From UBA6772 sp963933205 (lineage in GTDB: Bacteria; Bacteroidota; Bacteroidia; Flavobacteriales; UBA7430): a DNA stretch of 5,980 nt. Positions 1 to 5,980 of the stretch are shown piece by piece. A model generated the notes under the pieces. That model saw only the letters and a program-made list of their open reading frames with translations, was not told the origin of the DNA and made no database searches. Location: contig CAWVTK010000120.1 in assembly GCA_963933205.1 (NCBI GenBank), positions 1 to 5,980 of the forward strand, in the 5' to 3' direction. Within the stretch, counting starts at the first letter, position 1. Each line of letters starts with the position of its first letter. Both the position numbers and the translations under genes were made by a program.

Positions 1-3
1 GGT

Positions 4-1542
4 TTATATAAGCCAATCGATCTCGAATTCCCAATTTGCTCTTAGTTTAATCTCTCCAGTATAATAAAATACTTTTTCTGGCTGAATATTTTCTAGATAG
101 TTTCCCGGACTCCACTTTCCATTTTTATCACTGTCAAGTGTTATTCTTAATTGGTAGGAATCAGGTAAGATTTTAGAAAATTTTAAGTCGCTTTGCGCAT
201 CTATTCTTCCCACAATTTTACGGTCTTTTAAGAGCTCAATAAAATAGTCTGTTTCGTCCGTTTCTAGGTTAACTTTTAGGGCAGCTAAAGCACTGCGCTT
301 TTTGGTGTAAAACGAAATGTTCGTACTGTCGTTCGTGTTTTCATAAGTACTTAAAACAGCTCCATCATTTAAAATAAGAGTGTAGGTCTGTTCTGCTTGT
401 TGCTCAAAATTAATAAAGAGTTCGAAATGGTTAAATTCTACAGCATACTCAATTTGAACTGAATCTAAAACAATGCTTATTTGAGACGTATCAATTGTTA
501 GTATCGGAGCGTTTGCATGAACATGTAAAGTGTTTTTTTCTCTCAGGTACTTTTCTCGAACCGAAAGTTTTATGTTTTGTTTTTGCAAACTATCTAATTG
601 CACCATAGCAGAGTCTACATGTTCGTTTACCTTTGAGAACAGTTTAAAAGAGTCCTCAGGAAAATCTAGAGCCCACACAAAAACACTGTCTAATTCTGTT
701 TTGTATATTAAGTCTGTACTGGAATAAACCTCCGCTGAATCTATTAAAGCATTGTAAGCAAAATGAATTCTACCATTTTCTTTAGCTCGAGTATCTAAAA
801 GTTTTAATTCGGCCTCTTCTTTAAAAAGCCAAAGATCAAAATTACCCGTGTCTGTGCTGTTAACTAGGTTTTTATAAAAAGCAATTTGTTCCGAAGAACC
901 ATCGTACTGGTAATTGCCATTTACATCCTCAAAAGCACATAATTCAAAAGTTCCAGCTCTAATGTGGTCAATTCGAAAAGTGCCATCTTCCTTAATTAAA
1001 CCAAAATAATCAGGCTTTTGTAGAAACAGTGTTGAGTCTCTATCATCGGCTTCTTTTTGGTACACTCCAACAATAATTTGTTCTCCAACCGTAGCGGAAT
1101 GACAAGAATTGACTCGGCCTTTTATAAAAAGAGAATCCAACTCATCTCCGGTACTAAATACCAAGGTGTAGTTTTCTAAAATATTTCCTTCGTGGTAGTC
1201 TGCAATTCCTTTACCGAAATTAAAAGTATAGGTGGTGTTAGGGTTTAGTTCTTCTTCTAACTCTAATTGTAATTTTTTTCCTTTAAGCTCCATTACTGGC
1301 TGCTTACTTAAGGGCGGAGAAATAAGGAGTTCTTTTTGTAAATTATTTAGTTTTACATACTCATCAAACTCTATTTTAACTACCCTTGGAGTTGTATTAG
1401 TTTCTTCTTGCTCCGGAAAAGATTTAACTACCAGAGGCGCTTCTAGATCCTTTTCTCCTCCAGATGGACTTTGTATGCTTGCACATTGCCAAAGAATGAG
1501 CATAGCTGTAAAAGTGAATAAAAAATAGGTCGATTTAGGCAT
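4..1542 (-). CDS. Ig-like (Big_5) domain lipoprotein, Bacteroidota family of unknown function
   Basis: This 512-residue protein is predicted to be an exported lipoprotein. A hydrophobic N-terminal segment, about residues 5-17, ends in LILWQC, giving lipidated Cys20; Gln before the Cys is atypical. The mature part starts with SPSGGEKDLEAPLVVKSFPE, like the conserved GG-KD-PP stretch I recall for this family. A bacterial Ig-like Big_5 domain covers about 33-132, with KIEFDEYVKLNNLQKELLISPP, split here at 56-77, and NPNTTYTFNFGKGIADYHEGN at 100-120. A carboxypeptidase-regulatory-like beta fold probably follows, with GTFRIDHIRAGTFELCAFED and a DVNGNYQYD loop at 206-214. A second DSDKNGKW loop lies at 470-477, and the protein ends with RANWEFEIDW. 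I start it at ATG 1542; the frame also allows a TTG one codon upstream, which is less likely. Its stop is three bases from the window end. No catalytic motif is visible; a structural or ligand-binding role in the envelope is inferred. Confidence 0.87.
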   Translation of the reverse strand: MPKSTYFLFTFTAMLILWQCASIQSPSGGEKDLEAPLVVKSFPEQEETNTTPRVVKIEFDEYVKLNNLQKELLISPPLSKQPVMELKGKKLQLELEEELNPNTTYTFNFGKGIADYHEGNILENYTLVFSTGDELDSLFIKGRVNSCHSATVGEQIIVGVYQKEADDRDSTLFLQKPDYFGLIKEDGTFRIDHIRAGTFELCAFEDVNGNYQYDGSSEQIAFYKNLVNSTDTGNFDLWLFKEEAELKLLDTRAKENGRIHFAYNALIDSAEVYSSTDLIYKTELDSVFVWALDFPEDSFKLFSKVNEHVDSAMVQLDSLQKQNIKLSVREKYLREKNTLHVHANAPILTIDTSQISIVLDSVQIEYAVEFNHFELFINFEQQAEQTYTLILNDGAVLSTYENTNDSTNISFYTKKRSALAALKVNLETDETDYFIELLKDRKIVGRIDAQSDLKFSKILPDSYQLRITLDSDKNGKWSPGNYLENIQPEKVFYYTGEIKLRANWEFEIDWLI

Positions 1543-1559
1543 CAAAAATAGTTTCCAGT

Positions 1560-2612
1560 TTATCTAAAGCTCCAATCGTATTGGTCGAGATTTTCGATAC
1601 AAGCTTTGAGTAATTCTATAGATTGTTGAATGTCATCTTTATGCGCCATTTCTATAACCTGATGAATATGACGTGTTGGAATAGATACTGCACCAGCAAT
1701 TGATCCTCCGGCCGTAAAACGTTGAATACCCATGGTGTCAGTTCCACCAGCTGGTAAAATTTCTACTTGGGTGTTTAGGTTTTTCTTTGCTGCAAGTTCT
1801 TTCATATAACGCACCATTCGATAGTCGCAAATGGTTTGAGAATCCATAATTTTAATGGCTGCTCCTTTTCCAAGTTCTGTTATTTTTTCGTGTGCTGCTG
1901 CCCCAGGCACATCGTAAGCAATGGTGGTATCCAAGCCAAAACCAAAGTCGGGTTGAATTTGTAAAGTTGCTACTTGTGCGCCTCTAATTCCTACTTCTTC
2001 TTGAACCGTAAATACTCCGTAAACATCGTATGGAAATTCTTTTAATTGCTTTAGTGTTTCGATAAGTATGAACACCGATACTCTGTTGTCTATAGATTTA
2101 CAGTTTACACAATCGCCCATTTCTATAAGTTTCCGTTCTCGTGTAATAGAATCTCCTACAGAAATGTATTTAATGACTTCGTCCCTGGATCTACCTAAAT
2201 CAATAAAGTAGTCGGTTGTTTTTGGAACCTTTGTACGTTCTGCAGCCGTCATTACATGTATGGGTTTTGAGCCCATAACACCAACCAAATCTTTTTTTCC
2301 GTGAATAATTACGCGCTGAGCTGTTAGGGTTTTAGGGTCGAATCCTCCAAGGGTGTGAAAGCGAACAAAGCCCTTGTCATCAATATGAGTTACTATAAAC
2401 CCAATTTCATCCATGTGGGCTCCTATCATCACTTTTTTATCCGATGATGTTCCTCTTTTTAGCGCGGTTAAATTACCCATGTTATCGATGCTGTATTCAT
2501 CAACAACATCTTTTATCTGGTTTATAACCAGTTCTCGTACTCTTTGTTCGAAGCCTGGAGCTCCCGCTATTTCACATATAGAGGCTAGTAAAGGAACGTT
2601 AATGTTTTCCAT
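1560..2612 (-). CDS. M42 family metallopeptidase (glutamyl/deblocking aminopeptidase type)
   Basis: M42 enzymes are cytoplasmic two-metal aminopeptidases that form large assemblies and trim N-terminal residues from peptides. The 350-residue protein is full length for the family and has no signal peptide. The expected metal and catalytic residues are present in order: His66 in GAHMDEIGF, bridging Asp175 in SIDNRVS, the general base Glu205 and ligand Glu206 in QEEVG, Asp228 in GLDTT, and His317 in PTRHIHQVIEM. The GGTDTMG motif at 289-295 is also typical. The stretch between about 70 and 160 corresponds to the dimerisation/PDZ-like insert domain of the family. Substrate preference (acidic, neutral or basic N-terminal residues) cannot be read from these motifs, so no gene symbol is given. 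The ATG overlaps the pyk stop as TAATG, and the lipoprotein gene begins 17 bases after the stop. A role in recycling peptides is inferred from the family only. Confidence 0.95.
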   Translation of the reverse strand: MENINVPLLASICEIAGAPGFEQRVRELVINQIKDVVDEYSIDNMGNLTALKRGTSSDKKVMIGAHMDEIGFIVTHIDDKGFVRFHTLGGFDPKTLTAQRVIIHGKKDLVGVMGSKPIHVMTAAERTKVPKTTDYFIDLGRSRDEVIKYISVGDSITRERKLIEMGDCVNCKSIDNRVSVFILIETLKQLKEFPYDVYGVFTVQEEVGIRGAQVATLQIQPDFGFGLDTTIAYDVPGAAAHEKITELGKGAAIKIMDSQTICDYRMVRYMKELAAKKNLNTQVEILPAGGTDTMGIQRFTAGGSIAGAVSIPTRHIHQVIEMAHKDDIQQSIELLKACIENLDQYDWSFR

Positions 2613-4030
2613 TATTCTATGCGGCTTAGTTTCATCATGTTGGTCATTCCTTTTTGAGTAATTGGCATACTGGCTATATTTACTACAAAATCTCCTTCTT
2701 GAACAACTTCTTTTTGTTTGATGATGTTTTTGATGTCTGCAATCGTGTCGTCTGTACTTACAAAATCGTTGTAGTAGTAACCTCTAACACCCCAAAGTAA
2801 GCTTAGTGTGTTCATTATTTTACGGTTGCTGGTAAAAATACAAATCTTACTCGGAGGTCTAAAACTGGCAATTTTAAATGCATTGTAACCAGAGTGTGTC
2901 ATTGTCATTACAGATTTTGCCCCAACTTGTTCCGCTATTTTACAAGCGTTATAACAAATGGTGTCCGAAACAAAACGTCCATCTTTTTTGTCAATAGGTG
3001 GAAACTCTTCCATGGTTAAATCGGCATAATTCTCAACGTTTTTAACAACCTTATTCATGGTTTTTATAACGCGAATTGGATGTTTCCCCACCGAAGTTTC
3101 TCCACTCAACATCACTCCATCTACTCTGTCGTGAACGGCATTTGCAACATCGTTTACATCCGATCTACTTGGACTTAAACTGTCCATCATGGATTCCATC
3201 ATTTGAGTTGCAATAATTACGGGTGTTGAGTATTTAATGCACTTGCGGGTAATCATTTTTTGAAGGTTAGGTACGCGTTCCATTGGAACTTCCACACCCA
3301 AATCTCCACGAGCTACCATAACAGCATCCGACTGCTTTATAATTGCATCTATTTGTCGGATAGCTTCGGGTTTCTCTATTTTTGCTATGACTCTAGCATG
3401 CGAATTGTTTTTGCTGATAATGTTTTGTAGTTCAATCACATCTTCTACATTGCGAACAAACGATAGTCCAAGCCATTCTACACCAATTTTGAGTGCGAAA
3501 TCTAAATCAGCTAAATCTTTAGGGGTAAGGCAAGGCAGCGATATTTTGGTGTTTGGAAGGTTAACACCCTTTTTAGATTTTAGTGCACCGCCTTGTATAA
3601 CTTTAGCTTTAACTTCGTTGAGCATGTTGGTAGCCTCAGCTCTAAGTATAAGTTTTCCATCGTCTAACATAATTCTGTCTCCTATTTTAACATCCTTAGG
3701 GAAGTCTGGATAGGTAATGTATATTCGAGATGAATCGCCAATACACTCTTCAGTGGTTATGGTTAATTCTTGCCCTCTTTTTAAAACTTGGTCAGCTTTA
3801 ACCTCACCTAATCTTAGCTTAGGGCCTTGTAGGTCTCCTAATACAGCAACATTTCGGTCTTCTTCTCGGTTAAGTTCTTGAACCCATTCAAAAATTTGTT
3901 TGGCTTGTTCGTGATTACTGTGAGAAAAATTTATTCTAGCAACATTAAGTCCAGAGGCAAACATTTCTTTTAAGATAGCCTTGTCGTACGACGAAGGACC
4001 TATTGTGGCAACTATTTTTGTTTTGTTCAT
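2612..4030 (-). CDS. pyk: pyruvate kinase
   Basis: Pyruvate kinase makes pyruvate and ATP from phosphoenolpyruvate and ADP in the last step of glycolysis. The 472 residues match the usual bacterial length (E. coli PykF has 470), with no extra C-terminal PEP-utiliser domain. The N-terminal TKIVATIGPSS at 4-14 is followed by GLNVARINFSHS at 27-38 with Arg32, Asn34 and Ser36. The B domain spans roughly 70-165. The active-site block IAKIEKPEA at 215-223 carries catalytic Lys217 and metal ligand Glu219. VARGDLGVE at 239-247 carries metal ligand Asp243. ATQMMESMM at 274-282 carries Thr275, and LSGETSVGKHP spans 308-318. The C-terminal regulatory domain covers about 345-472. The DLQGPKLRLG segment at 66-75 has the residues linked to potassium-independent enzymes. 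Both ends overlap neighbours by one base (TAATG), so expression is probably coupled to the IPExxxVDY gene upstream and the peptidase downstream. Confidence 0.98.
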   Translation of the reverse strand: MNKTKIVATIGPSSYDKAILKEMFASGLNVARINFSHSNHEQAKQIFEWVQELNREEDRNVAVLGDLQGPKLRLGEVKADQVLKRGQELTITTEECIGDSSRIYITYPDFPKDVKIGDRIMLDDGKLILRAEATNMLNEVKAKVIQGGALKSKKGVNLPNTKISLPCLTPKDLADLDFALKIGVEWLGLSFVRNVEDVIELQNIISKNNSHARVIAKIEKPEAIRQIDAIIKQSDAVMVARGDLGVEVPMERVPNLQKMITRKCIKYSTPVIIATQMMESMMDSLSPSRSDVNDVANAVHDRVDGVMLSGETSVGKHPIRVIKTMNKVVKNVENYADLTMEEFPPIDKKDGRFVSDTICYNACKIAEQVGAKSVMTMTHSGYNAFKIASFRPPSKICIFTSNRKIMNTLSLLWGVRGYYYNDFVSTDDTIADIKNIIKQKEVVQEGDFVVNIASMPITQKGMTNMMKLSRIE

Positions 4031-4527
4031 TAGATAATCAAATTTTCTTTAGACTTAAGCTCTGTAATGTTTATTACATGAGCGCTTTGTATACGGTCGA
4101 GGTTTTTAATGCTTTTTAGAAGGGCAAGCTTGGATTCCTGGTTAAAAATGCCATGTATTTGTAGAAAATAGTCAATGTTAGCGTTTTCTGGAATAAGTTT
4201 TTTTATTTTTTTTATATTCTGGATGTAACCATCAAAAATAGTACCCTGATTTTGGTTGCTGTCACTGCATAAGATTGTGCTTGTGTTCGCAATCATGTAC
4301 CATTGGTTTTGAAATTGTTTATCCCAAAATTCAAATTGAGAAAAGTTGGCTTCTTCTAATCCATCCTGAAAAGACATGATTACGTCGTTTTTACTTCTCT
4401 TTAATGAAGTTTGTAGTGTTTTGTTTATATGGTAACCTAGGGAATAATCTTTTAAAGTACTACAGATTCCTATTAATAGAAAGTCGTAATCGTATTCAAA
4501 ATCTATGCTTATGTTTTTTTTATTCAT
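4030..4527 (-). CDS. IPExxxVDY family protein, function unknown (Bacteroidota-specific)
   Basis: This 165-residue soluble protein has no signal peptide or membrane segment. I assign it to the IPExxxVDY family, a small Bacteroidota-only family with no known function. The name-giving motif appears as IPENANIDYF at 112-121, with Ile replacing Val. Other recalled family features are CSTLKDYSLGYHINKTL at 22-38, followed by SLKR, an FEFWD segment near 65-69, and the C-terminal LKSKENLII at 157-165. The ATG at 4527 is the only credible N-terminal start, because an in-frame TAA lies two codons upstream (4533 to 4531). An AAGGA sits directly against the ATG, too close to work as a normal Shine-Dalgarno site. 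The stop overlaps the pyk ATG as TAATG, so translation of pyk is probably coupled to this gene. Its place between rnc and pyk is the usual one for the family. That suggests, but does not show, a link to pyruvate kinase or RNA metabolism. Confidence 0.88.
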   Translation of the reverse strand: MNKKNISIDFEYDYDFLLIGICSTLKDYSLGYHINKTLQTSLKRSKNDVIMSFQDGLEEANFSQFEFWDKQFQNQWYMIANTSTILCSDSNQNQGTIFDGYIQNIKKIKKLIPENANIDYFLQIHGIFNQESKLALLKSIKNLDRIQSAHVINITELKSKENLII

Positions 4528-4557
4528 TCCTTAAGATGTTCAACCTAAATTCACATC

Positions 4558-4588
4558 CAAAGATAGCCAAAATTGCACGCTAGAATAA
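4558..4588 (-). promoter_or_regulatory. candidate Bacteroidota-type promoter for the IPExxxVDY-pyk-M42-lipoprotein genes
   Basis: The only intergenic gap of any size holds TATCTTTG on the minus strand (4565 to 4558). This matches the Bacteroidota -7 consensus TAnnTTTG fully. Twenty bases further upstream is TTA (4588 to 4586), a two-of-three match to the -33 TTG, at a usual spacing. Transcription would start near 4552, leaving a leader of about 25 bases before the ATG at 4527. No convincing terminator hairpin is visible in the gap, so read-through from rnc is also likely. The -7 pattern also occurs by chance inside coding sequence in this AT-rich window, so the call rests mainly on position. 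Confidence 0.4.
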
Positions 4589-5293
4589 TTATATTTTAAG
4601 GCTTTCGCAAGCAATTTTTGCAGCCTTCTCTTCTGCTTTTTTCTTGGAGGTACTTATTGCCTTTGCCAGGGTGTTTTCTTCTAGAATAAGGGCAATTTCG
4701 AAACTTTTTTTGTGAGATTCTCCAGACTCATTTAAGAGTTTAAAGTGAAAAGATTTTGTATTTTTTTGAGTCCAGTTAATAAAATGCTTTTTGTAGCTGC
4801 TAATTTCTTTTTCAAGTTTTTCTAGCGAAAAGTGTTTTAAAATTATCTGTTGTATAATAAAGTTTCTACAAAAGGTTTCACCTTTATCCAAATATATAGC
4901 AGCGATGAGTGCTTCGAATGCGTTTCCTAAAATAGATACGGGTACTTTACCGCCTAAGTTTGTAGCTACAAAAGTGTCTATTTTAAACTCTTTAGCCAGC
5001 TTATTTAGTGTTTTCCTGCTTACGAGTTTAGACTTAATGTCTGTAAGTATTCCTTCGTCTTTATTTGGGAGTTTATGGAAGAGGTATTCGGTTATTACGG
5101 TTCCAAGAATAGAATCTCCAAGAAATTCTAAGCGTTCATTGTTTCCGTATTTAGGTTCTTCAATTGAGCTGTGACAAAATGCTTGGTAGTAAAGCTCAAT
5201 TTTTTCAGGTGTAAACTCCAAAATTTTGCTCAGCTCAAGGGCTAAAGGATCTGTAGATGGTGTGTTTAGAAGCTTAGTAAGCCATTTCATCAT
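4589..5293 (-). CDS. rnc: ribonuclease III (double-stranded RNA endonuclease)
   Basis: RNase III cuts double-stranded RNA in the cytoplasm, including rRNA precursors and structured mRNAs. At 234 residues it has the usual bacterial length and both domains. The nuclease domain spans about 15-155. The signature NERLEFLGDSILGTVI at 52-67 contains Glu56 and Asp60, matching E. coli Glu41 and Asp45. The second metal motif is GNAFEALIAAIYLD at 123-136, with Glu127 matching the essential Glu117. Asn124 sits where E. coli has Asp114. A double-stranded RNA-binding domain follows at about 166-233, ending in the typical STSKKKAEEKAAKIACESL helix. The start ATG overlaps the fabF stop as TAATG, and a second ATG follows at once, so initiation could be at either Met. 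Translation is probably coupled to fabF. The order fabF-rnc is common in bacteria, and here rnc is followed by the IPExxxVDY gene after a 61-base gap. Confidence 0.97.
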   Translation of the reverse strand: MMKWLTKLLNTPSTDPLALELSKILEFTPEKIELYYQAFCHSSIEEPKYGNNERLEFLGDSILGTVITEYLFHKLPNKDEGILTDIKSKLVSRKTLNKLAKEFKIDTFVATNLGGKVPVSILGNAFEALIAAIYLDKGETFCRNFIIQQIILKHFSLEKLEKEISSYKKHFINWTQKNTKSFHFKLLNESGESHKKSFEIALILEENTLAKAISTSKKKAEEKAAKIACESLKI

Positions 5294-5980
5294 TAAGCTT
5301 TATAAGCTTTTAAGATGATAGAAGCATTGTGGCCTCCAAAGCCGAAAGTGTTACTCATAATAGCGTTCACTTCTTTTTTCTGAGCTTTATTTAGTGTAAA
5401 ATTCATTTTACCGTCAATGTTCTCATCAAAATTATCGTTGTTTATGGTAGGAGGAATAATGCCTTTTTGTATGGCTAATATAGAGGCTATAGCTTCTACT
5501 GCTCCAGCTGCCCCTAAAAGGTGACCGGTCATAGATTTTGTAGAGCTAATATTAAGCTTGTATGCATGTTCTCCAAACACTTCTTTAATTGCTTTTGATT
5601 CTGCTACGTCTCCTAGAGGAGTAGAAGTTCCGTGTACATTTATATAGTCAATGTCTTCGGGCTTCATATAGGCATCTTCCAAAGCATTTTGCATTACCTT
5701 TATTGCTCCCAATCCCTCTGGGTGAGGTGCTGTAATATGATGCGCATCTGCAGAAAGACCACCACCCATAACTTCAACGTATATTTTGGCTCCTCTCTTA
5801 ATAGCGTGCTCGTATTCTTCTAAAATTAACGTACCAGCTCCTTCGCCTAAAACAAAACCATCTCGGTCTTTATCAAAAGGTCTCGAGGCTTTAGCTGGCT
5901 CATCGTTTCGTGTAGAAAGTGCTTTGAGGGCGTTAAAGCCACCAACACCAGCTTGATTTACTGAAGCTTCAGATCCTCCA
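5293..5980 (-). CDS. fabF: 3-oxoacyl-[acyl-carrier-protein] synthase II (KAS II), C-terminal 228 residues, 5' end beyond the window
   Basis: This cytoplasmic condensing enzyme joins malonyl-ACP to a growing acyl-ACP in type II fatty acid elongation. The frame stays open to the window edge, so the gene is cut at its 5' end. By recalled alignment to E. coli FabF the fragment starts near residue 188 of about 415, just after the catalytic Cys region, which is not visible. Fragment residues show GGSEA at 1-5, RPFDKDRDGFVLGEGAG at 33-49, and EEYEHAIKRGAKIYVEV at 54-70. The first catalytic His is in HGTSTPLGD (His116). KSMTGHLLGAAGAVEA carries Lys148 and the second catalytic His153. NTFGFGGHNAS near the C-terminus holds the gating Phe. 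The spacing of the two His, 37 residues, equals that of E. coli His303 and His340. The Met at 5769 lies inside the conserved EVMGGG stretch and is not the start. The TAA stop overlaps the rnc ATG by one base. An acpP gene commonly lies upstream in this phylum but is not in view. Confidence 0.97.
   Translation of the reverse strand, partial: GGSEASVNQAGVGGFNALKALSTRNDEPAKASRPFDKDRDGFVLGEGAGTLILEEYEHAIKRGAKIYVEVMGGGLSADAHHITAPHPEGLGAIKVMQNALEDAYMKPEDIDYINVHGTSTPLGDVAESKAIKEVFGEHAYKLNISSTKSMTGHLLGAAGAVEAIASILAIQKGIIPPTINNDNFDENIDGKMNFTLNKAQKKEVNAIMSNTFGFGGHNASIILKAYKA
5295..5309. repeat. short inverted repeat at the fabF/rnc junction
   Basis: Two AAGCTT palindromes are separated by three bases (TAT on the plus strand). 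They form a 15-base inverted repeat with 6-base arms that covers the last codons of fabF up to the first base of its stop. In the mRNA it could fold into a small hairpin just before the rnc ATG. The encoded peptide end is KAYKA, so the repeat may simply follow from codon choice. Confidence 0.3.

Noticed and set aside
1543..1550. TATTTTTG directly before the lipoprotein ATG
   Set aside because: It abuts the start codon, so a transcript from it would lack the ATG or be leaderless; more likely an AT-rich spacer.
2076..2096. M42 peptidase reads SIDNRVS where many members have DDRxG
   Set aside because: The bridging Asp175 is kept, and Asp-Asn-Arg is a known variant in the family, so it does not suggest loss of activity.
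4233..4240. TATTTTTG on the minus strand upstream of pyk
   Set aside because: It is within the IPExxxVDY coding region about 200 bases before pyk, with no supporting -33 element that I could see; treated as chance.
4600..4612. GCTTTCGCAAGC as a possible terminator hairpin for rnc
   Set aside because: The stem is only four base pairs, lies inside the rnc coding end, and has no following U run on the coding strand.
4889..4896. TATATTTG on the minus strand, matching the -7 promoter pattern
   Set aside because: It lies deep inside rnc without a clear -33 element; such matches are expected by chance in AT-rich sequence.
5293..5769. A 158-residue protein starting at the Met at 5769
   Set aside because: The frame is open upstream to the window edge and the upstream translation is clearly FabF (GGSEA, RDGFVLGEGAG), so this Met is internal.
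530..5823. Several plus-strand open frames of 63 to 108 codons (for example 3387-3713 and 1232-1528)
   Set aside because: All lie opposite well-supported minus-strand genes, show no recognisable domain, and have the Ser/Leu/Phe-rich composition expected of antisense frames.

Overview
This window is a densely packed, AT-rich stretch of a Bacteroidota chromosome, most likely Flavobacteriales. Every gene lies on the minus strand, so transcription runs from high to low coordinates. The assignment rests on three things seen here: a member of the IPExxxVDY family, known only from Bacteroidota; the order fabF, rnc, IPExxxVDY gene, pyk, which is familiar from flavobacterial genomes; and a lipoprotein of a Bacteroidota Ig-like (Big_5) family. 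A TAnnTTTG-type promoter element in the one real intergenic gap fits the same phylum.

In transcription order: (1) fabF, 3-oxoacyl-ACP synthase II, with its N-terminal part outside the window (5980 to 5293); (2) rnc, ribonuclease III, complete (5293 to 4589); (3) a 61-base gap (4588 to 4528) with a candidate promoter; (4) an IPExxxVDY-family protein of unknown function (4527 to 4030); (5) pyk, pyruvate kinase (4030 to 2612); (6) an M42-family metallo-aminopeptidase (2612 to 1560); (7) a large Big_5-type lipoprotein (1542 to 4). There is no gene-free stretch over 61 bases, no RNA gene, no mobile element and no CRISPR array.

The genes are joined tightly. Three of the five junctions (fabF/rnc, IPExxxVDY/pyk, pyk/M42) are the same one-base TAATG stop-start overlap, and the M42/lipoprotein gap is 17 bases. 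This suggests one or two polycistronic units with translational coupling: acyl chain elongation plus RNA processing first, then the IPExxxVDY protein, glycolysis and peptide breakdown. The functions do not form one pathway, so the block reads as a conserved housekeeping operon rather than a dedicated system.

I see no new defence, mobile or biosynthetic system. The points most worth a second look are the uncharacterised IPExxxVDY protein between rnc and pyk, the residue signature of a potassium-independent pyruvate kinase, the Asn replacing a metal-site Asp in RNase III, and the uncharacterised lipoprotein with two DxDxNG-like loops.
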